A program made the translations under genes and the position numbers. A stretch of DNA of 64,000 nt from CAVVZJ01 sp963752755. GTDB lineage: Bacteria; Planctomycetota; Planctomycetia; Isosphaerales; Isosphaeraceae. This document shows, piece after piece, positions 18,075 to 27,731 of this stretch. A model generated the notes under the pieces. The model searched no databases. It was not told the DNA's origin and worked only from the letters and a program-made list of their open reading frames with translations. How positions within the stretch are numbered: the first letter of the stretch is position 1; each line of letters begins with the position of its first letter. Location: assembly GCA_963752755.1 (NCBI GenBank), contig CAVVZJ010000013.1, positions 62,001 to 126,000 of the forward strand, in the 5' to 3' direction.

Positions 18075-18398
18075 ATGCGACTTGAGCTTTACCGGTCGAT
18101 CATGCACGTCACCTACCCCGACGAGGCGATGACCTACTGCTACGCCCTCCAGCCGATCCCCGCGGTCGAGCAGACCCGCGGCGGCCTCCTCCTGAGCTGG
18201 AACGACGACTCCGGACCGGAACCCTTCGCCGTGATCGAGATCCCCGACGGCTCTCGCTTCACCAACACCGAGGATGGCTGGGAAGTCCTGATGCCCGACG
18301 CCCCCTTCGGGATTCTGCTCGACGAGTTGCTCGACCTCGCGATGGACCGACGCCACGGCCTGGAGGTCGTCCGGGGACCGCGGCTCGCCAGCTACTGA
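18075..18398 (+). CDS. Conserved-looking hypothetical protein, 107 aa
   Basis: A short soluble acidic protein (MRLELYRSIMHVTYPDEAM) preceded by GAGGTGG. It has alternating strand-like and helical segments, with no signal peptide or known motif. GC-rich third codon positions and a clean stop before the convergent neighbour support real coding. It lies 220 bases after the PFOR genes, and that gap shows nothing recognisable. Function unknown. Confidence 0.55.
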   Translation: MRLELYRSIMHVTYPDEAMTYCYALQPIPAVEQTRGGLLLSWNDDSGPEPFAVIEIPDGSRFTNTEDGWEVLMPDAPFGILLDELLDLAMDRRHGLEVVRGPRLASY

Positions 18399-18439
18399 CG
18401 GGCCTTCCGTCGTTGCGAGGTCCTCGCCTCCGGCGTCGC

Positions 18440-19459
18440 CTACGGCTCGGGCTTCTCCAGAACGCCCGTCACCTCGCCGCGGTCGTTGATCGCGGTGGCG
18501 GCGGCGAAGTTGGGGCCGCCCTCGTCGAGCAGGCGGAGCCGGCCCCCCTCGTAAACGAACGCATTCGGGCCGATATCCGAGCCGTTCGGCCCGTCCACCA
18601 TGCCAACGACCGCCCCCGCGTTGTTCACGGCATTGGCCTCCGATCGCACGTAGCCTTCCGGTTTCTCAAGCTGCACGATACCGCCCGTCCGTGACCAGAT
18701 CACCGCGTGCGTCCGACCATCGTTCGTGTACCGCAGGCCCACCACCAGGCCCGCGTTGTTGACGTCGCGCGGGACGAGGGAATCGGCCTCTCCGATGACC
18801 TCGCGCTTCCACGAGCCCGCCTCATCACGCGTCCAGAGGCAGGGGACATTCCCGACGACGGCCGCGACGTGGCGGCCATCGTCGCTCATCGCCACCACGT
18901 TCGACCCGAGCTGGGTCTCGTGGGGCAACGGCACGCCTTTCCAGCTCTCGCCGTCCCGCTCCCAGACACAGGCCCGTTTCCGGCCCTCGCCGACCGAGTA
19001 GCCGCTGATACGTCGGCCGTCGCGCGTGACGTCGCAGGCAAATGAGGCCGAATCACCCTCCAGTGCTCCGAGGCCGCGGATACCCCCCTCGGCGTCCCAG
19101 AGGAACGCCTGGTTGCGCAGGTGGACCGGCACCCCGAACGGCGCCGGTTTGCTCGCCCGACCGACCACCAGGCCATCGTCGCTGAGAGCCGCCGGGAAGG
19201 TCGCCGTGTACCCCTTGAGCCGCGGCAGAAAGGTGATTTCCTGGCCTCTGGCGAAGAACGGCTCCTGCGAAACGATGTCCGGCTCGTCGGCTTTCTCGAC
19301 CCACTCGAAGCCGACGATCTCGCCGCGCACGTTGATCCCGGTGGCGATGATGCCGTCGTCCTTCGGAGTCACCACGCGGTATTTCCGGGCGGGCTCGTCA
19401 GCCTCGGACGACGCGATCAGTCCCAGAACCGCGACCAGCAATGGCCAGCAACGTCGCAT
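18440..19459 (-). CDS. Exported HAF-repeat-like protein
   Basis: A 339-residue secreted protein: signal peptide MRRCWPLLVAVLGLIASSEA, then repeated units such as INVRGEIVGF, LSDDGLVVGRA, VNNAGLVVGLRY, VNNAGAVVGMV and INDRGEVTGVL, each followed by an F-W/F-V-Y strand (AFLWDAEGGIRGLGAL, AVIWSRTGG, AFVYEGGRLRLL). This is the pattern of extracellular HAF/PQQ-like propellers. ATG 19459 with AGGGAG upstream is chosen over GTG 19477. Its binding partner is unknown. Confidence 0.72.
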   Translation of the reverse strand: MRRCWPLLVAVLGLIASSEADEPARKYRVVTPKDDGIIATGINVRGEIVGFEWVEKADEPDIVSQEPFFARGQEITFLPRLKGYTATFPAALSDDGLVVGRASKPAPFGVPVHLRNQAFLWDAEGGIRGLGALEGDSASFACDVTRDGRRISGYSVGEGRKRACVWERDGESWKGVPLPHETQLGSNVVAMSDDGRHVAAVVGNVPCLWTRDEAGSWKREVIGEADSLVPRDVNNAGLVVGLRYTNDGRTHAVIWSRTGGIVQLEKPEGYVRSEANAVNNAGAVVGMVDGPNGSDIGPNAFVYEGGRLRLLDEGGPNFAAATAINDRGEVTGVLEKPEP

Positions 19460-19813
19460 CGGGATCTCCCTTCGCACGACCCCCTCTTCTGCCGGGACGA
19501 GCCCGGTGAGCCCTCGGCTCTGCCCGGACTGTACGCGAGCGGTGGGCCGCTGTCAAAAACGTGGAGCCCCCGATTCCGAAACGGGCGTGGTTGCCCAGAT
19601 CCGGAACGTTCGGGCGCCGACCCTGGCCGCCAGGGTTGCGCCGGGAGCCGACCCGGGACCTACAGCCGCGTCCTGGCCGCTCGTGCTGCTTTTTCTCACC
19701 AGACCGTCGCTCGGGACGAACATCAAGCTGGTTTATTTCGACATGACTCGCAGTCGTCGAGCGATCCCTGTATGCTAGCATGCGTCCATTCAAACCTTGA
19801 GGAGTGACTGTCC
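19460..19813. other. Divergent intergenic region
   Basis: No gene supported in 354 bases. The right end is less GC-rich and contains TATGCTAGCATGC (19770-19782), a palindrome-like stretch that may overlap a -10 region. It is followed by TTGAGGAGTGA, the ribosome-binding site of the PEP-CTERM gene at 19814. Promoters for both divergent genes should lie here. Confidence 0.35.
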
Positions 19814-20569
19814 ATGTTTTCCAGGCAGAGTCTGTTGGCGTTTCTGGCTTGCCTGATCGTCTCCCAGAGCGATGGGCGTTCCGAGATGATCGGATCCTTT
19901 GACGCCTTTGAGCAGGTTGCGGTCACCGGAAGTCCGGTTGGTTCGAGGTCCGCCTTCGAGAATGTCGCCGATAGTGGCTCGATCGGCGGCTACCGGGGAC
20001 TCCTGGTGACGAGGACGTCAGATCGTGGTTCGATTTCCGCCGATGTCAACGACAGCATCACCGGGGCTCTGACGTACAACAGCGGCGTCGGGGCGGCCGG
20101 GTTCTTGGAGATCCATTACGATGGTAACAACGCATCTTCGGTTCTTGATCCATCTGGACTCGGGGGGATCGACCTGACCGCCTCGGGCCTGAACACCGGA
20201 TTCCGGTTCCGTGCCACGTCCGACCTGGGGGCGACCTTGACGTTTGAGGTCGTCAGCGGCGCCGGCAACCTCTCGGTGGCCAGCGTCGCCGTGCAGGCCG
20301 ACCCGACCTTCACGTTCCACGACTACATCCTGCCGTTCAGCGTCTTCAGCCCGGCGGCCGGCTATTCGGCTGCGGACTTCACCCACGCGGGTGCGATCTC
20401 GATCGTCATCGACGGCCGGCTTCACCCGGGTGTGGATATCGCCCTCGAACCGATCCAGCTCGCGGCGGTGCCGGAGCCCTCGACGCTCGCTCTGAGCGGA
20501 ACGGGTGGCGTCTGCCTCCTGCTGGCCCTCCGGCGCCGGCGGTCGCAGCGCGGTGAAATGGTCGTTTGA
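19814..20569 (+). CDS. PEP-CTERM sorting-domain protein
   Basis: A 251-residue exported protein: signal peptide at the N-terminus (SLLAFLACLIVSQSDG), a Gly/Ser/Asp-rich beta-type mature domain, and at the C-terminus VPEPSTLALSGTGG plus a hydrophobic stretch and an Arg cluster (LRRRRSQRG). That is the tripartite PEP-CTERM signal recognised by the exosortase system. The protein is probably surface- or matrix-associated. GAGGAG precedes the ATG. No exosortase gene is in this window. Confidence 0.85.
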   Translation: MFSRQSLLAFLACLIVSQSDGRSEMIGSFDAFEQVAVTGSPVGSRSAFENVADSGSIGGYRGLLVTRTSDRGSISADVNDSITGALTYNSGVGAAGFLEIHYDGNNASSVLDPSGLGGIDLTASGLNTGFRFRATSDLGATLTFEVVSGAGNLSVASVAVQADPTFTFHDYILPFSVFSPAAGYSAADFTHAGAISIVIDGRLHPGVDIALEPIQLAAVPEPSTLALSGTGGVCLLLALRRRRSQRGEMVV

Positions 20570-20854
20570 TCCCGGTTGGTTCCTTCTTCGCGGGGCGGTT
20601 CGGAAGGTGGGCACGATCCCAGGACCTGCGAGTCGCCGAGGCCCGGATGTCCGGACCGCCCTGCATCGACTTGATCCTCAATGATCGGCAGAATCCGAGG
20701 CTCATCGCGTCCGACCAGGCCCGGGTTCTTGATCGAACGCTCTCCCTGGAGCACCCTGGAGTCGCGGAGGGTCGTCCTCTCGTGTGGCTCGGTTGGTGCG
20801 GCCGCGCGAACTGGGCGGATGGCCCCGCTCCACGTTGAAGGGGAGAACGACTCG

Positions 20855-21517
20855 ATGCGAATCCACTGGTACGGACACGCCGCGTTCCTGATCGAGACCG
20901 ACGGCTCGCGGGTCATCCTCGACCCGTTCAAGTCGCCCGACTCCGGGGGCTATGCCCCGATCGACGAGCCAGCGGACGTCGTCGCCGTGAGCCACGAAAA
21001 CGACCGCTATCACAGCCACCTTGGCCAGATCAGGCCGCCGTTCGAGGTGGTGCGCGGGCTGGAGTTGCCCGAGGGCCGTCGGGAGGTGCGCGGAATCCGG
21101 TTCGAGGCGCTCCACGTCTTCGAGACGCCCGAGCGGTTGCCCGAGGACGAGGTGACGATCCTCCACTTTCGCTCCGAGGGACTCCACGTCGTCTTTCTCG
21201 GCGACCTGGGGCATGCCTTGACCCCGTCGGAGGTCGCCCCCCTGCGTGGGGCCGAGATCGTGCTGGTGCCGGCCGGTGGGCCGCCGACGATCGACTTCCC
21301 CGAGATCCCCCCTTTGCTGGAGGCGATCGGGCCCCGGGTCGTGATTCCGATGCACTACAAGACGCCCCGGATCAACCTCGACATCCAGCCGCTTGAGCGG
21401 TTCCTCGCAACCTTGCCCGACTGGCCGGCCGTGCGACCGGGCGGATCGACGTTCGAGGTGAGCTGCGAGAGCCTGCCGGCGAGTCGGACGATCGTCTGCC
21501 TGGAACCGTCGCGCTGA
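20855..21517 (+). CDS. MBL-fold metal-dependent hydrolase (UPF0173-like)
   Basis: A 220-residue beta-lactamase-fold protein starting MRIHWYGHAAFLIETDGSRV, typical of the YtkL/UPF0173 group. Metal-ligand positions are suggested by HENDRYH (a variant of HxHxDH), GDLGH and the late histidine in VVIPMHYKTP. ATG 20855 follows AAGGGGAGAACGA. The first metal motif lacks the canonical HxHxDH spacing, so the metal site may be altered. The physiological substrate of this group is unknown. Confidence 0.8.
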   Translation: MRIHWYGHAAFLIETDGSRVILDPFKSPDSGGYAPIDEPADVVAVSHENDRYHSHLGQIRPPFEVVRGLELPEGRREVRGIRFEALHVFETPERLPEDEVTILHFRSEGLHVVFLGDLGHALTPSEVAPLRGAEIVLVPAGGPPTIDFPEIPPLLEAIGPRVVIPMHYKTPRINLDIQPLERFLATLPDWPAVRPGGSTFEVSCESLPASRTIVCLEPSR

Positions 21518-21697
21518 GGCGGACGGCATCGCTGGGATTGCAAGCCTGGATCCAGAAAGAATCCCGATCTGTGGGGCCTTCAGGGCGGAGTCGGTCCGAC
21601 TTCCGCCGAGCCGAAATCGGGGAAAGGCGGGGGTCGGGCCCGACGGAAGCCGGACCGACTCCCCATCGCGTCGGCCCCTGTTCCGAACGATTCGGAA

Positions 21698-22909
21698 TCA
21701 AAGCTCCCGGAGGGACTTGACCACGTTGAGCCGCACGGCCCGCAAGGCGGGGAAGAGGCCGCCGAAGAGGCCCATCGCCAGCGTCATCCCGAAGGCGACG
21801 GCGAAGACCAACGGGCCGAACCGGAGCTGCACGGCGCGTTCGGCGAAGGTGTTGAAGTCACTCAAGCCGAGCTGCACGGCGCGGAAGGGCAACGTCGCCA
21901 GCCAGCCGAGCGCGCCGCCGAGCGTGCAGAGCAAGAGCGATTCGCCCAGGAACGACAGCAGCACGGCCCGCCGGGAGAAGCCGATCGCCCGCATCGTGCC
22001 GATCTCGCGGGTGCGCGACTTGACCGCCGCGAACATCGTGTTGGCGGCGGCGAACATGGCTCCGATCGAGAGCAGGACGGCGATCAAGGTGCCGAGCACC
22101 GTGAGGAAGATAACCGTGATCTGCTGGTCCTCGAAGTACTTCGCCTCGGTCTTGCCCATCAGGCCGAAGCGGGTCTCGTTGCGGGCGGCGTCGAGGATCG
22201 CGTCGCGGGCCTGAGGCGTCTCGGCGCGGATCTGGACGCTGTTGACGGTCTTCTCGTTGCGGGTCGTGGCCGCGAGGTCGGCGCGGTCGACCCAGACCTC
22301 GCTCTCGGCGGCGCTGCCGCCGGCGGTGAAGACGCCGACGACGCGGTACGACTCGTTCTCGCCGATGCGGAGCACGTCGCCGAGCCGGGTCCCCTGGAAG
22401 CGTCGCGAGATCGGTGCCGCCACGACGCACTCGCCCCGGCCCGGGACGAAGTAGCGGCCCGCGACGATCCGGTAGTCGGGCCGGAGGTGGGGCGAGGCCT
22501 CCCGCACGCCTCGGAGGATGATGTTGGTCCGACTGCCGTCGGTCCGCTCGGCGATCGGGATGTGGATCAACTCGCCAGCGGCCATCGGCTGGCCCTGGAC
22601 GTCGGGAATTCCGTGGGACTTCGCCTCCGGGTTGAGCGGCCCGCCGCGGGCGATGCCCGGCAAGGTGGCCAGCTCGAGCGCCTTGGCGATGTCGAAGCCG
22701 CTGTCCAGTTCGTCCGTCGCCCCCTTGCGGAGGATCAAGACGTCGAGCGGGTCGCCCGAGACCTTCTGGCTGTGCTGGAGGCCCTCGACCAGGCCGAACA
22801 GCACGCACGAGCAGCAGACGACGACCGCCGTGACCAGCACGGTCATCAAGGTCGTCACCCAGCGCACCCGGAGGTTGCGAACGTTGTATCGCAACGGGAT
22901 CATGGCCAT
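21698..22909 (-). CDS. ABC transporter permease (MacB/FtsX type)
   Basis: A 403-residue permease with one N-terminal membrane segment (MTVLVTAVVVCCSCVLFGLV), a periplasmic MacB-like core domain of about 200 residues, and three C-terminal segments (VIFLTVLGTLIAVLLSIGAM, SFLGESLLLCTLGGALGWL, FAVAFGMTLAMGLFGGLFPA). The FtsX-domain motif SRTREIGTMRAIGFSRR, the coupling region to the ATPase, is clear. The gene starts three bases after the second permease ends, and is the last gene of the adaptor-ATPase-permease-permease operon. It probably exports a lipid, peptide or siderophore-like compound. Confidence 0.9.
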   Translation of the reverse strand: MAMIPLRYNVRNLRVRWVTTLMTVLVTAVVVCCSCVLFGLVEGLQHSQKVSGDPLDVLILRKGATDELDSGFDIAKALELATLPGIARGGPLNPEAKSHGIPDVQGQPMAAGELIHIPIAERTDGSRTNIILRGVREASPHLRPDYRIVAGRYFVPGRGECVVAAPISRRFQGTRLGDVLRIGENESYRVVGVFTAGGSAAESEVWVDRADLAATTRNEKTVNSVQIRAETPQARDAILDAARNETRFGLMGKTEAKYFEDQQITVIFLTVLGTLIAVLLSIGAMFAAANTMFAAVKSRTREIGTMRAIGFSRRAVLLSFLGESLLLCTLGGALGWLATLPFRAVQLGLSDFNTFAERAVQLRFGPLVFAVAFGMTLAMGLFGGLFPALRAVRLNVVKSLREL

Positions 22910-22912
22910 GGC

Positions 22913-24118
22913 TCAGACCACCTTCCTGAGACCGTCGACCACCGGGATTCGCGACGCCTGCACGGCCGGGATCAGGCCGCTGACCAGGCCGATCACCAGC
23001 GAGCCGGCCAGTCCGGTCAGGGCGATCCACCAGGGGACGTAGAAGAACGGGAGGAAGCCGGCGGTGTAAGGGGCGATGTCAAAGAAATCGAACAGGATTT
23101 TCGTCCCGATCGCCCCGACAAGGCCGCCGAGGCCGGCAATCAGGATCGCCTCGGTGAGCACGAGGAACAGGACCAGCCCCTTGGGGAAGCCGATCGCCTT
23201 GAGCACGGCGATCTCGGTGGTCCGCTCTCGCATGGTCATCGCCATCGAGACGCCGCAGACCATCACCAGCGCCATGGCGACAGCCAGGCCGAGCCAGTTG
23301 ATGTACGTCTGCAAGTCGCCGACCATCTCGGCGAACATGGCGACGAACGCCTCCTCGGTCTGGGTCCTGGTGGGGACGTCGCTGTTGCGGGTGGACTCGT
23401 CGATGAGCTTCGCCAGGGTCGGCATCGCGCGGCCATCCTGGCAGCGAATCAGGATCGTGCCGGCGTTGTCGGCGCCGCGACCCTGGTGATTGCGCTTCAG
23501 GCCCTCGTTGAGGTACTCCCAGTGGAAGAAACACATCCGCAGGTCGCGTTTGGCCGGTCCGTCGTAGATCCCGACGACGGTCAGGTCGAGGTCTGCGGGT
23601 AGAAGGTCCCCTTGAGCGGGAACGGGTCGCCGATCTTGAGGCCCTTGTCGGCGGCGAGCTTGCGGCCGATGACGACGCCGTCCTTGCGGCTCCGGAACGC
23701 CTCGAGCTGGTCGGGTGGGATGATCAGCTCGTCGTAGATCGAGAAGATCGTGTCGGGGTCGATCGCGAACTGGGCGAACGGGTGAACGTTTCCTCGCCGT
23801 AGAGGCCGCCGTACCAGGAGAAGGGCGAGACGCAGGGCAGGCCCTCGGAGGTTTTGGCGATCGTCTTGGTGCCGGACTGCTCGTCGAGCCGGACGATCTC
23901 GCTGAGCAGAGCGATCGGCACCGCCTGGCGAAGCCCTGGGCGCTCATCGTGATCAGGCGGTTGTAGTCCCGAGTGGAGGCGCCGACCTCCCGGTTGATCG
24001 CGAAGAGCGACAGCAGGATCATCATCAGGAAAACGCAGACAGCGATCGAGCCGACCGTGAGGACCGACCGCAGGCGGTTGCGGCGGGCGTTGCGGAGGAT
24101 GTAGCCGAGGTACTTCAT
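22913..24118 (-). CDS. ABC transporter permease, three frameshifts in this sequence
   Basis: A second MacB/FtsX-type permease, about 400 residues when corrected. The start MKYLGYILRNARRNRLRSVL is followed by a membrane segment; the C-terminal part has MTMRERTTEIAVLKAIGFPKG and three membrane segments. Between them the frame breaks near 23934, 23782 and 23595. Each break is one base missing from a run of C or G, and together they return to the starting frame. Its ATG overlaps the TGA of the ATPase gene (ATGA), showing translational coupling. All three breaks fall inside the periplasmic domain, whose sequence is otherwise well preserved (PCVSPFSWYGGLYGEE). Confidence 0.82.
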   Translation of the reverse strand: MKYLGYILRNARRNRLRSVLTVGSIAVCVFLMMILLSLFAINREVGASTRDYNRLITMSAQGFARRCRSLCSARSSGSTSSPAPRRSPKPPRACPASRPSPGTAASTARKRSPVRPVRDRPRHDLLDLRRADHPTRPARGVPEPQGRRRHRPQARRRQGPQDRRPVPAQGDLLPADLDLTVVGIYDGPAKRDLRMCFFHWEYLNEGLKRNHQGRGADNAGTILIRCQDGRAMPTLAKLIDESTRNSDVPTRTQTEEAFVAMFAEMVGDLQTYINWLGLAVAMALVMVCGVSMAMTMRERTTEIAVLKAIGFPKGLVLFLVLTEAILIAGLGGLVGAIGTKILFDFFDIAPYTAGFLPFFYVPWWIALTGLAGSLVIGLVSGLIPAVQASRIPVVDGLRKVV

Positions 24119-24840
24119 GACGCGGCCTCCATCGCACCGACGCGGGCCGTCTGCGCCTGATCGCCGACGAGCTTGCCCTTGTCCAGATGGAGGATGCGCC
24201 AGGCCCGGCTGGCGGCCTGGGGGTCGTGGGTGACCATCACGATCGTCTTCTGGAACTCGCGGTTGAGCTGGCCGAGCAGGTCGAGGATCTCCCCGGCGCT
24301 GGTGCGGTCGAGGTCGCCGGTCGGCTCGTCGGCGACGAGCAGGTACGGGTCGGTGACGATCGCCCTGGCGATCGCGACCCGCTGCTCCTGACCGCCGGAG
24401 AGCTGCCTCGGGTAGTGGTCCTCGCGCCCCTCCAGGCCGACGATCCGCAAGGCCGTGCACGCCCGTTCGCGACGCTGGCGACGGGAGAGGCGGGTCAGCA
24501 GCAGGGGCAGCTCGACGTTCTCCTGGGCGGTCAGCACGGGGATCAGGTTGTAGAGCTGGAAGATGAACCCGACGTGGTCGGCCCGCCAACGGGTGATCTG
24601 GCCCTCGGAGAGCATTGCGAGATCCTCGCCGTGGACGATCACCTCGCCCGAGGTCGGTCGGTCGAGTCCGGCGATCAGGTTCAGCAAGGTCGTCTTGCCC
24701 GAGCCCGAGGGACCCATCAAGGCGAGAAACTCGCCCTCATCGACGTTGAGGTCCAGCTCGGAGAGCACCGGGATGCGGATCTGGTCGCGCCGATACTCCT
24801 TCGCCACGCCTCGCAACTGGATTGCCGGTTCGCGGCCCAT
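24115..24840 (-). CDS. ABC transporter ATP-binding protein (MacB/LolD type)
   Basis: A 241-residue ATPase: Walker A GPSGSGKTT, Q-loop in FIFQLYNLIPVLTAQEN, signature LSGGQEQRVAIARA (Glu instead of the common Gln in LSGGQQQR), Walker B LLVADEPTGDLD, H-loop VMVTHDP. It powers the two FtsX-type permeases encoded next. ATG 24840 follows GGAG; the open frame extends upstream but only through repeat-like spacer sequence. The stop overlaps the next start as ATGA. Confidence 0.93.
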   Translation of the reverse strand: MGREPAIQLRGVAKEYRRDQIRIPVLSELDLNVDEGEFLALMGPSGSGKTTLLNLIAGLDRPTSGEVIVHGEDLAMLSEGQITRWRADHVGFIFQLYNLIPVLTAQENVELPLLLTRLSRRQRRERACTALRIVGLEGREDHYPRQLSGGQEQRVAIARAIVTDPYLLVADEPTGDLDRTSAGEILDLLGQLNREFQKTIVMVTHDPQAASRAWRILHLDKGKLVGDQAQTARVGAMEAAS

Positions 24841-24988
24841 CGCATCCACTCCAATCGGTTGAGGGGGAAGTCGCCTCTGGTTTTGTAGGACGCGTGCGGC
24901 CCACCGTCTTCGTCCCTGTTGTTGCAGATGGCGTGCGGCCCACGCCCGTCCTTCGAGGAGGCGGCCGTCATGGGTGAGTCGCCCTTGC

Positions 24989-26305
24989 TCAGTCCTCCAC
25001 GTTGACCGACGCTCCTTCAACCAGCTCAACGGGCGGATCGCTCACGACCGACTCCCCGGCCTGAAGTCCCTCCATGACCCGCGCTCGCTGCTCCTCGATC
25101 GCCACCTGGACCGACTTCTTGCGGGCGATACCCTGGGCATCAACGACCCAGGCAAACGACTTCCCGTTTTGCTCGGCGACCGCCGAGCGGGGGATGTAAA
25201 GCGCCCTTTCGTCGATCGGAGCGGCCTCGGCCTGGGAGCCGGGCAGGAAGTGGACGGTCGCGACCAACTCGGGGAAGAGGCGTTCGTCAGGGTCAAGAAT
25301 CTCGACGTAAACCTTGACAGTGCCCCGCGCCCGGTCGCCCATCGGGACGATCCGCCGGAGCCGGCCCTGGTAGCGACGGTCGGGCACGGCGGCGACGGCG
25401 ACCTCGGCAAGCTGGCCCACCGCGACCCGCGCGAGCATGTTCTCGGAGATGTCGGTCTCGACCTCCAGCTTCTTCAGGTTCGCCAGGGTGGCGACCGATC
25501 CCCGGCCGCTGGCGTCCCCCATGCCGCCGGGCGTGATCGTCTCGCCGACCTCGGCTGCCTTCTCGACCACCGTGCCGTCGAACGGGGCGACGATGTGCAT
25601 ATCGGCGATCGACGCCTCGACCTCCTTCGCCATCGACTGCTGCAAGGCGATCGCCGCCTCCAGCGCTCGCAGCCGCGCCGCGGACATGTTCCGGTTCGCG
25701 ACGGCCTCGTCCAACTCCTCCACCGACGACTGCGACATCGCCTGCAACTTCATGAGCCGTTGCGCTTTGCGATCCTTGTACGACAGGTCGGATCGGGCCT
25801 CGATCAGCTCGGCCTTCGAGCGGGCGATCATCGCCTTGCGCGATTCGAGCAGGGCGAGCAAGTCGTTGTGTTCGAGCACCGCCAGCAGGTCGCCTTCGCG
25901 GACCGTGCTCCCCTCCTCGACAAGCATCTTCTCGACTCGACCTGGCACCTTGGCGCCGATCATCGCCTGGTAGCGGGACTTGAGGTAGCCCTTGGCGTTA
26001 AGGACCGTCTGTGCCTCGGCGACTGTCATTTCGCGGACCGGGACCGTCGTGACCCGCACCTTGGGCTGGATCTTCTTGTATTGCTCGTAGCCGTAATACG
26101 CTCCCGCACCGACCAGACCTATCGGGACGAGCCAGAGCAGCAAGGCGAGCAGCCGCAATGCCGCCTCGCCGCCGCCACCCCGCCGTCGGCGCGGCGAAAT
26201 CGGGCCCGACCGCCGCCGGTCGATCCGCAAGGAGGACAGCTCGTCCTTCAACGAACGGCCCTCGGCGATTCCAACCTGCTGGCTATTGCCGTTTGTGCCG
26301 GCCAT
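24989..26305 (-). CDS. HlyD/MacA-family periplasmic adaptor
   Basis: A 438-residue membrane-fusion protein: basic N-terminal cytoplasmic stretch, one membrane segment (LLALLLWLVPIGLVGAGAYY), then the split barrel-sandwich (GAKVPGRVEKMLVEEGSTVREGDLLAVLE and IVAPFDGTVVEKAAEVGETI) around a long coiled-coil hairpin (about residues 150-235). Beta-barrel and membrane-proximal domains follow (VEIL, GESVVSDPP). It bridges an inner-membrane ABC pump and an outer-membrane channel. It is the first gene of the export operon; no TolC gene is next to it. The 148-base gap to the ATPase gene holds a 13-bp direct repeat. Confidence 0.9.
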   Translation of the reverse strand: MAGTNGNSQQVGIAEGRSLKDELSSLRIDRRRSGPISPRRRRGGGGEAALRLLALLLWLVPIGLVGAGAYYGYEQYKKIQPKVRVTTVPVREMTVAEAQTVLNAKGYLKSRYQAMIGAKVPGRVEKMLVEEGSTVREGDLLAVLEHNDLLALLESRKAMIARSKAELIEARSDLSYKDRKAQRLMKLQAMSQSSVEELDEAVANRNMSAARLRALEAAIALQQSMAKEVEASIADMHIVAPFDGTVVEKAAEVGETITPGGMGDASGRGSVATLANLKKLEVETDISENMLARVAVGQLAEVAVAAVPDRRYQGRLRRIVPMGDRARGTVKVYVEILDPDERLFPELVATVHFLPGSQAEAAPIDERALYIPRSAVAEQNGKSFAWVVDAQGIARKKSVQVAIEEQRARVMEGLQAGESVVSDPPVELVEGASVNVED

Positions 26306-26772
26306 CGACGGGCCCTCCGAGCCGGACCGCCCGTGGTGGATGAAGACAGTAATGGATCAGATCAGGAATTCACGTTTCCTGATGCCACAGATCGTAACGA
26401 ACTGTCACAAAAGCGTCGAGTGTGGTTCGGGCGCCGGTGAGTGAATCTTGGGAGGATTCTAGGACCTTTTCTCGGCACGAGGTCTGGCAGAGTCAACATC
26501 TACAGAAGTACACCATAATTGCGTTTGGCGGTCAATCGGGAAATCGTTGAGAACGGCAGCAAAAACGTCGAGTCGTCCGGAACCCGCTCTCGCGTTCCCG
26601 GAGCGAGGTGGGGCCGGATCGGTGAGCGGATTTGGCTGGAGTCGGGTCGGCGGTCGGACCGATGCGAGTCGAGGCCGGAGGCCCCTGGGCGCGTTTGCGG
26701 CGGAGCCGGATCGGGAGATGTTGCCGACCGCGTCACCGGCGCGGATCGGGACCAGGGCAGGGATTTCACGTG
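26306..26772. other. Divergent intergenic region
   Basis: No gene supported in 467 bases. The part next to the adaptor gene (26340-26530) is the least GC-rich sequence nearby and probably carries its promoter; it holds an imperfect dyad, GGAATTCACGTTTCC. The right part is GC-rich leader for the exported protein at 26773. Confidence 0.35.
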
Positions 26773-27720
26773 ATGCGCAAGGTACGCCGCTTCCTCCCGT
26801 CCGTCGCGGGGCTGGAGCCCCGACTGGTTCTCAACGCCGCCGGGCACCGGCCGTTCGCCGCGTCCTTGCTTGCTGCGCATCGGGCCCAGATGTCGCGAAC
26901 ACGGACCGCGACGCAGACGCCGCTGATCGACTTCATCAACACCCAGTATGGGGCGTTCGCCGACGATTTCCGCAGGGCCGAGCGGGTTTACCTTGCCGCC
27001 TTGCAAGCCCAGACGACCGGCCAGGCGACCGTCTCGGCGAGCTTGACGCAGCCTTATGCGCCCGGCAGTGGTTTTCTGACCGTGGATAATGGGCTGCTCT
27101 TTGGCAGCCCGTCCCCATCCAATCCGCTGTATGTGACGGCGGAGGTCAATGGACAGACGGCCGAGATTTTCCAGGTGACGGGCGTCCTCGGCGACGTCCT
27201 GACGGGTGTCGCCGCCTTCGACCCGGCGACGCAGGCTTACACGTCGGCTGGCATCCCGCTCCCGGCGGGGACGACGCAGATCGTCGCCTCGGTGTCGTCC
27301 TCGGGCACCACCGCCAACGCGGCCAGCCTCTTTTCCACCTACGTGCTCCAGCGGGCTCAGCAGATGACGCAGGAACTCGTGACCTTCCTGAACCGCTTGC
27401 CGGTGAAGCTGCCGCGTGTCCCCGGCCTGCCTCGGCAGCCCGGTCCGCGCAACGCCGTGCAGCTCTACACCACCTCGGCGATCATCGGTTCGGGGTCCGA
27501 CAGCCTCGTCACGTCGCTCTTCTCCGTGTCGCTGCCAACCGACACCGGGCCGTCGCTCGTCCTCTTCGACGCCGCCACCGGCGCCGCGATCGACCGGTCG
27601 CGCACCGCCTTGCTCGAAGGGATGCGGCTACTCTTCTCCAATCGCGGCCTGTACGCCCCGATCTCGACCCCGACAACGATCCCGTCGCGAGGAAGCAACG
27701 TCGGCTTCTCCGGCTCCTGA
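26773..27720 (+). CDS. Exported protein with LEPR-type N-terminal motif
   Basis: A 315-residue protein. The N-terminus MRKVRRFLPSVAGLEPRLVL carries the LEPRxxL sequence seen near the start of many planctomycete surface proteins. The body is rich in Ala, Thr, Ser and Gly, with strand-like repeats (ATVSASLTQPYAPGSGF, TEIFQVTG-like units), and ends in a Ser/Gly tail. A GTG overlaps the ATG by three bases upstream; ATG 26773 is taken. It is probably cell-surface or secreted. No enzymatic motif is visible. Confidence 0.65.
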   Translation: MRKVRRFLPSVAGLEPRLVLNAAGHRPFAASLLAAHRAQMSRTRTATQTPLIDFINTQYGAFADDFRRAERVYLAALQAQTTGQATVSASLTQPYAPGSGFLTVDNGLLFGSPSPSNPLYVTAEVNGQTAEIFQVTGVLGDVLTGVAAFDPATQAYTSAGIPLPAGTTQIVASVSSSGTTANAASLFSTYVLQRAQQMTQELVTFLNRLPVKLPRVPGLPRQPGPRNAVQLYTTSAIIGSGSDSLVTSLFSVSLPTDTGPSLVLFDAATGAAIDRSRTALLEGMRLLFSNRGLYAPISTPTTIPSRGSNVGFSGS

Positions 27721-27731
27721 ACCGGTCTTGC

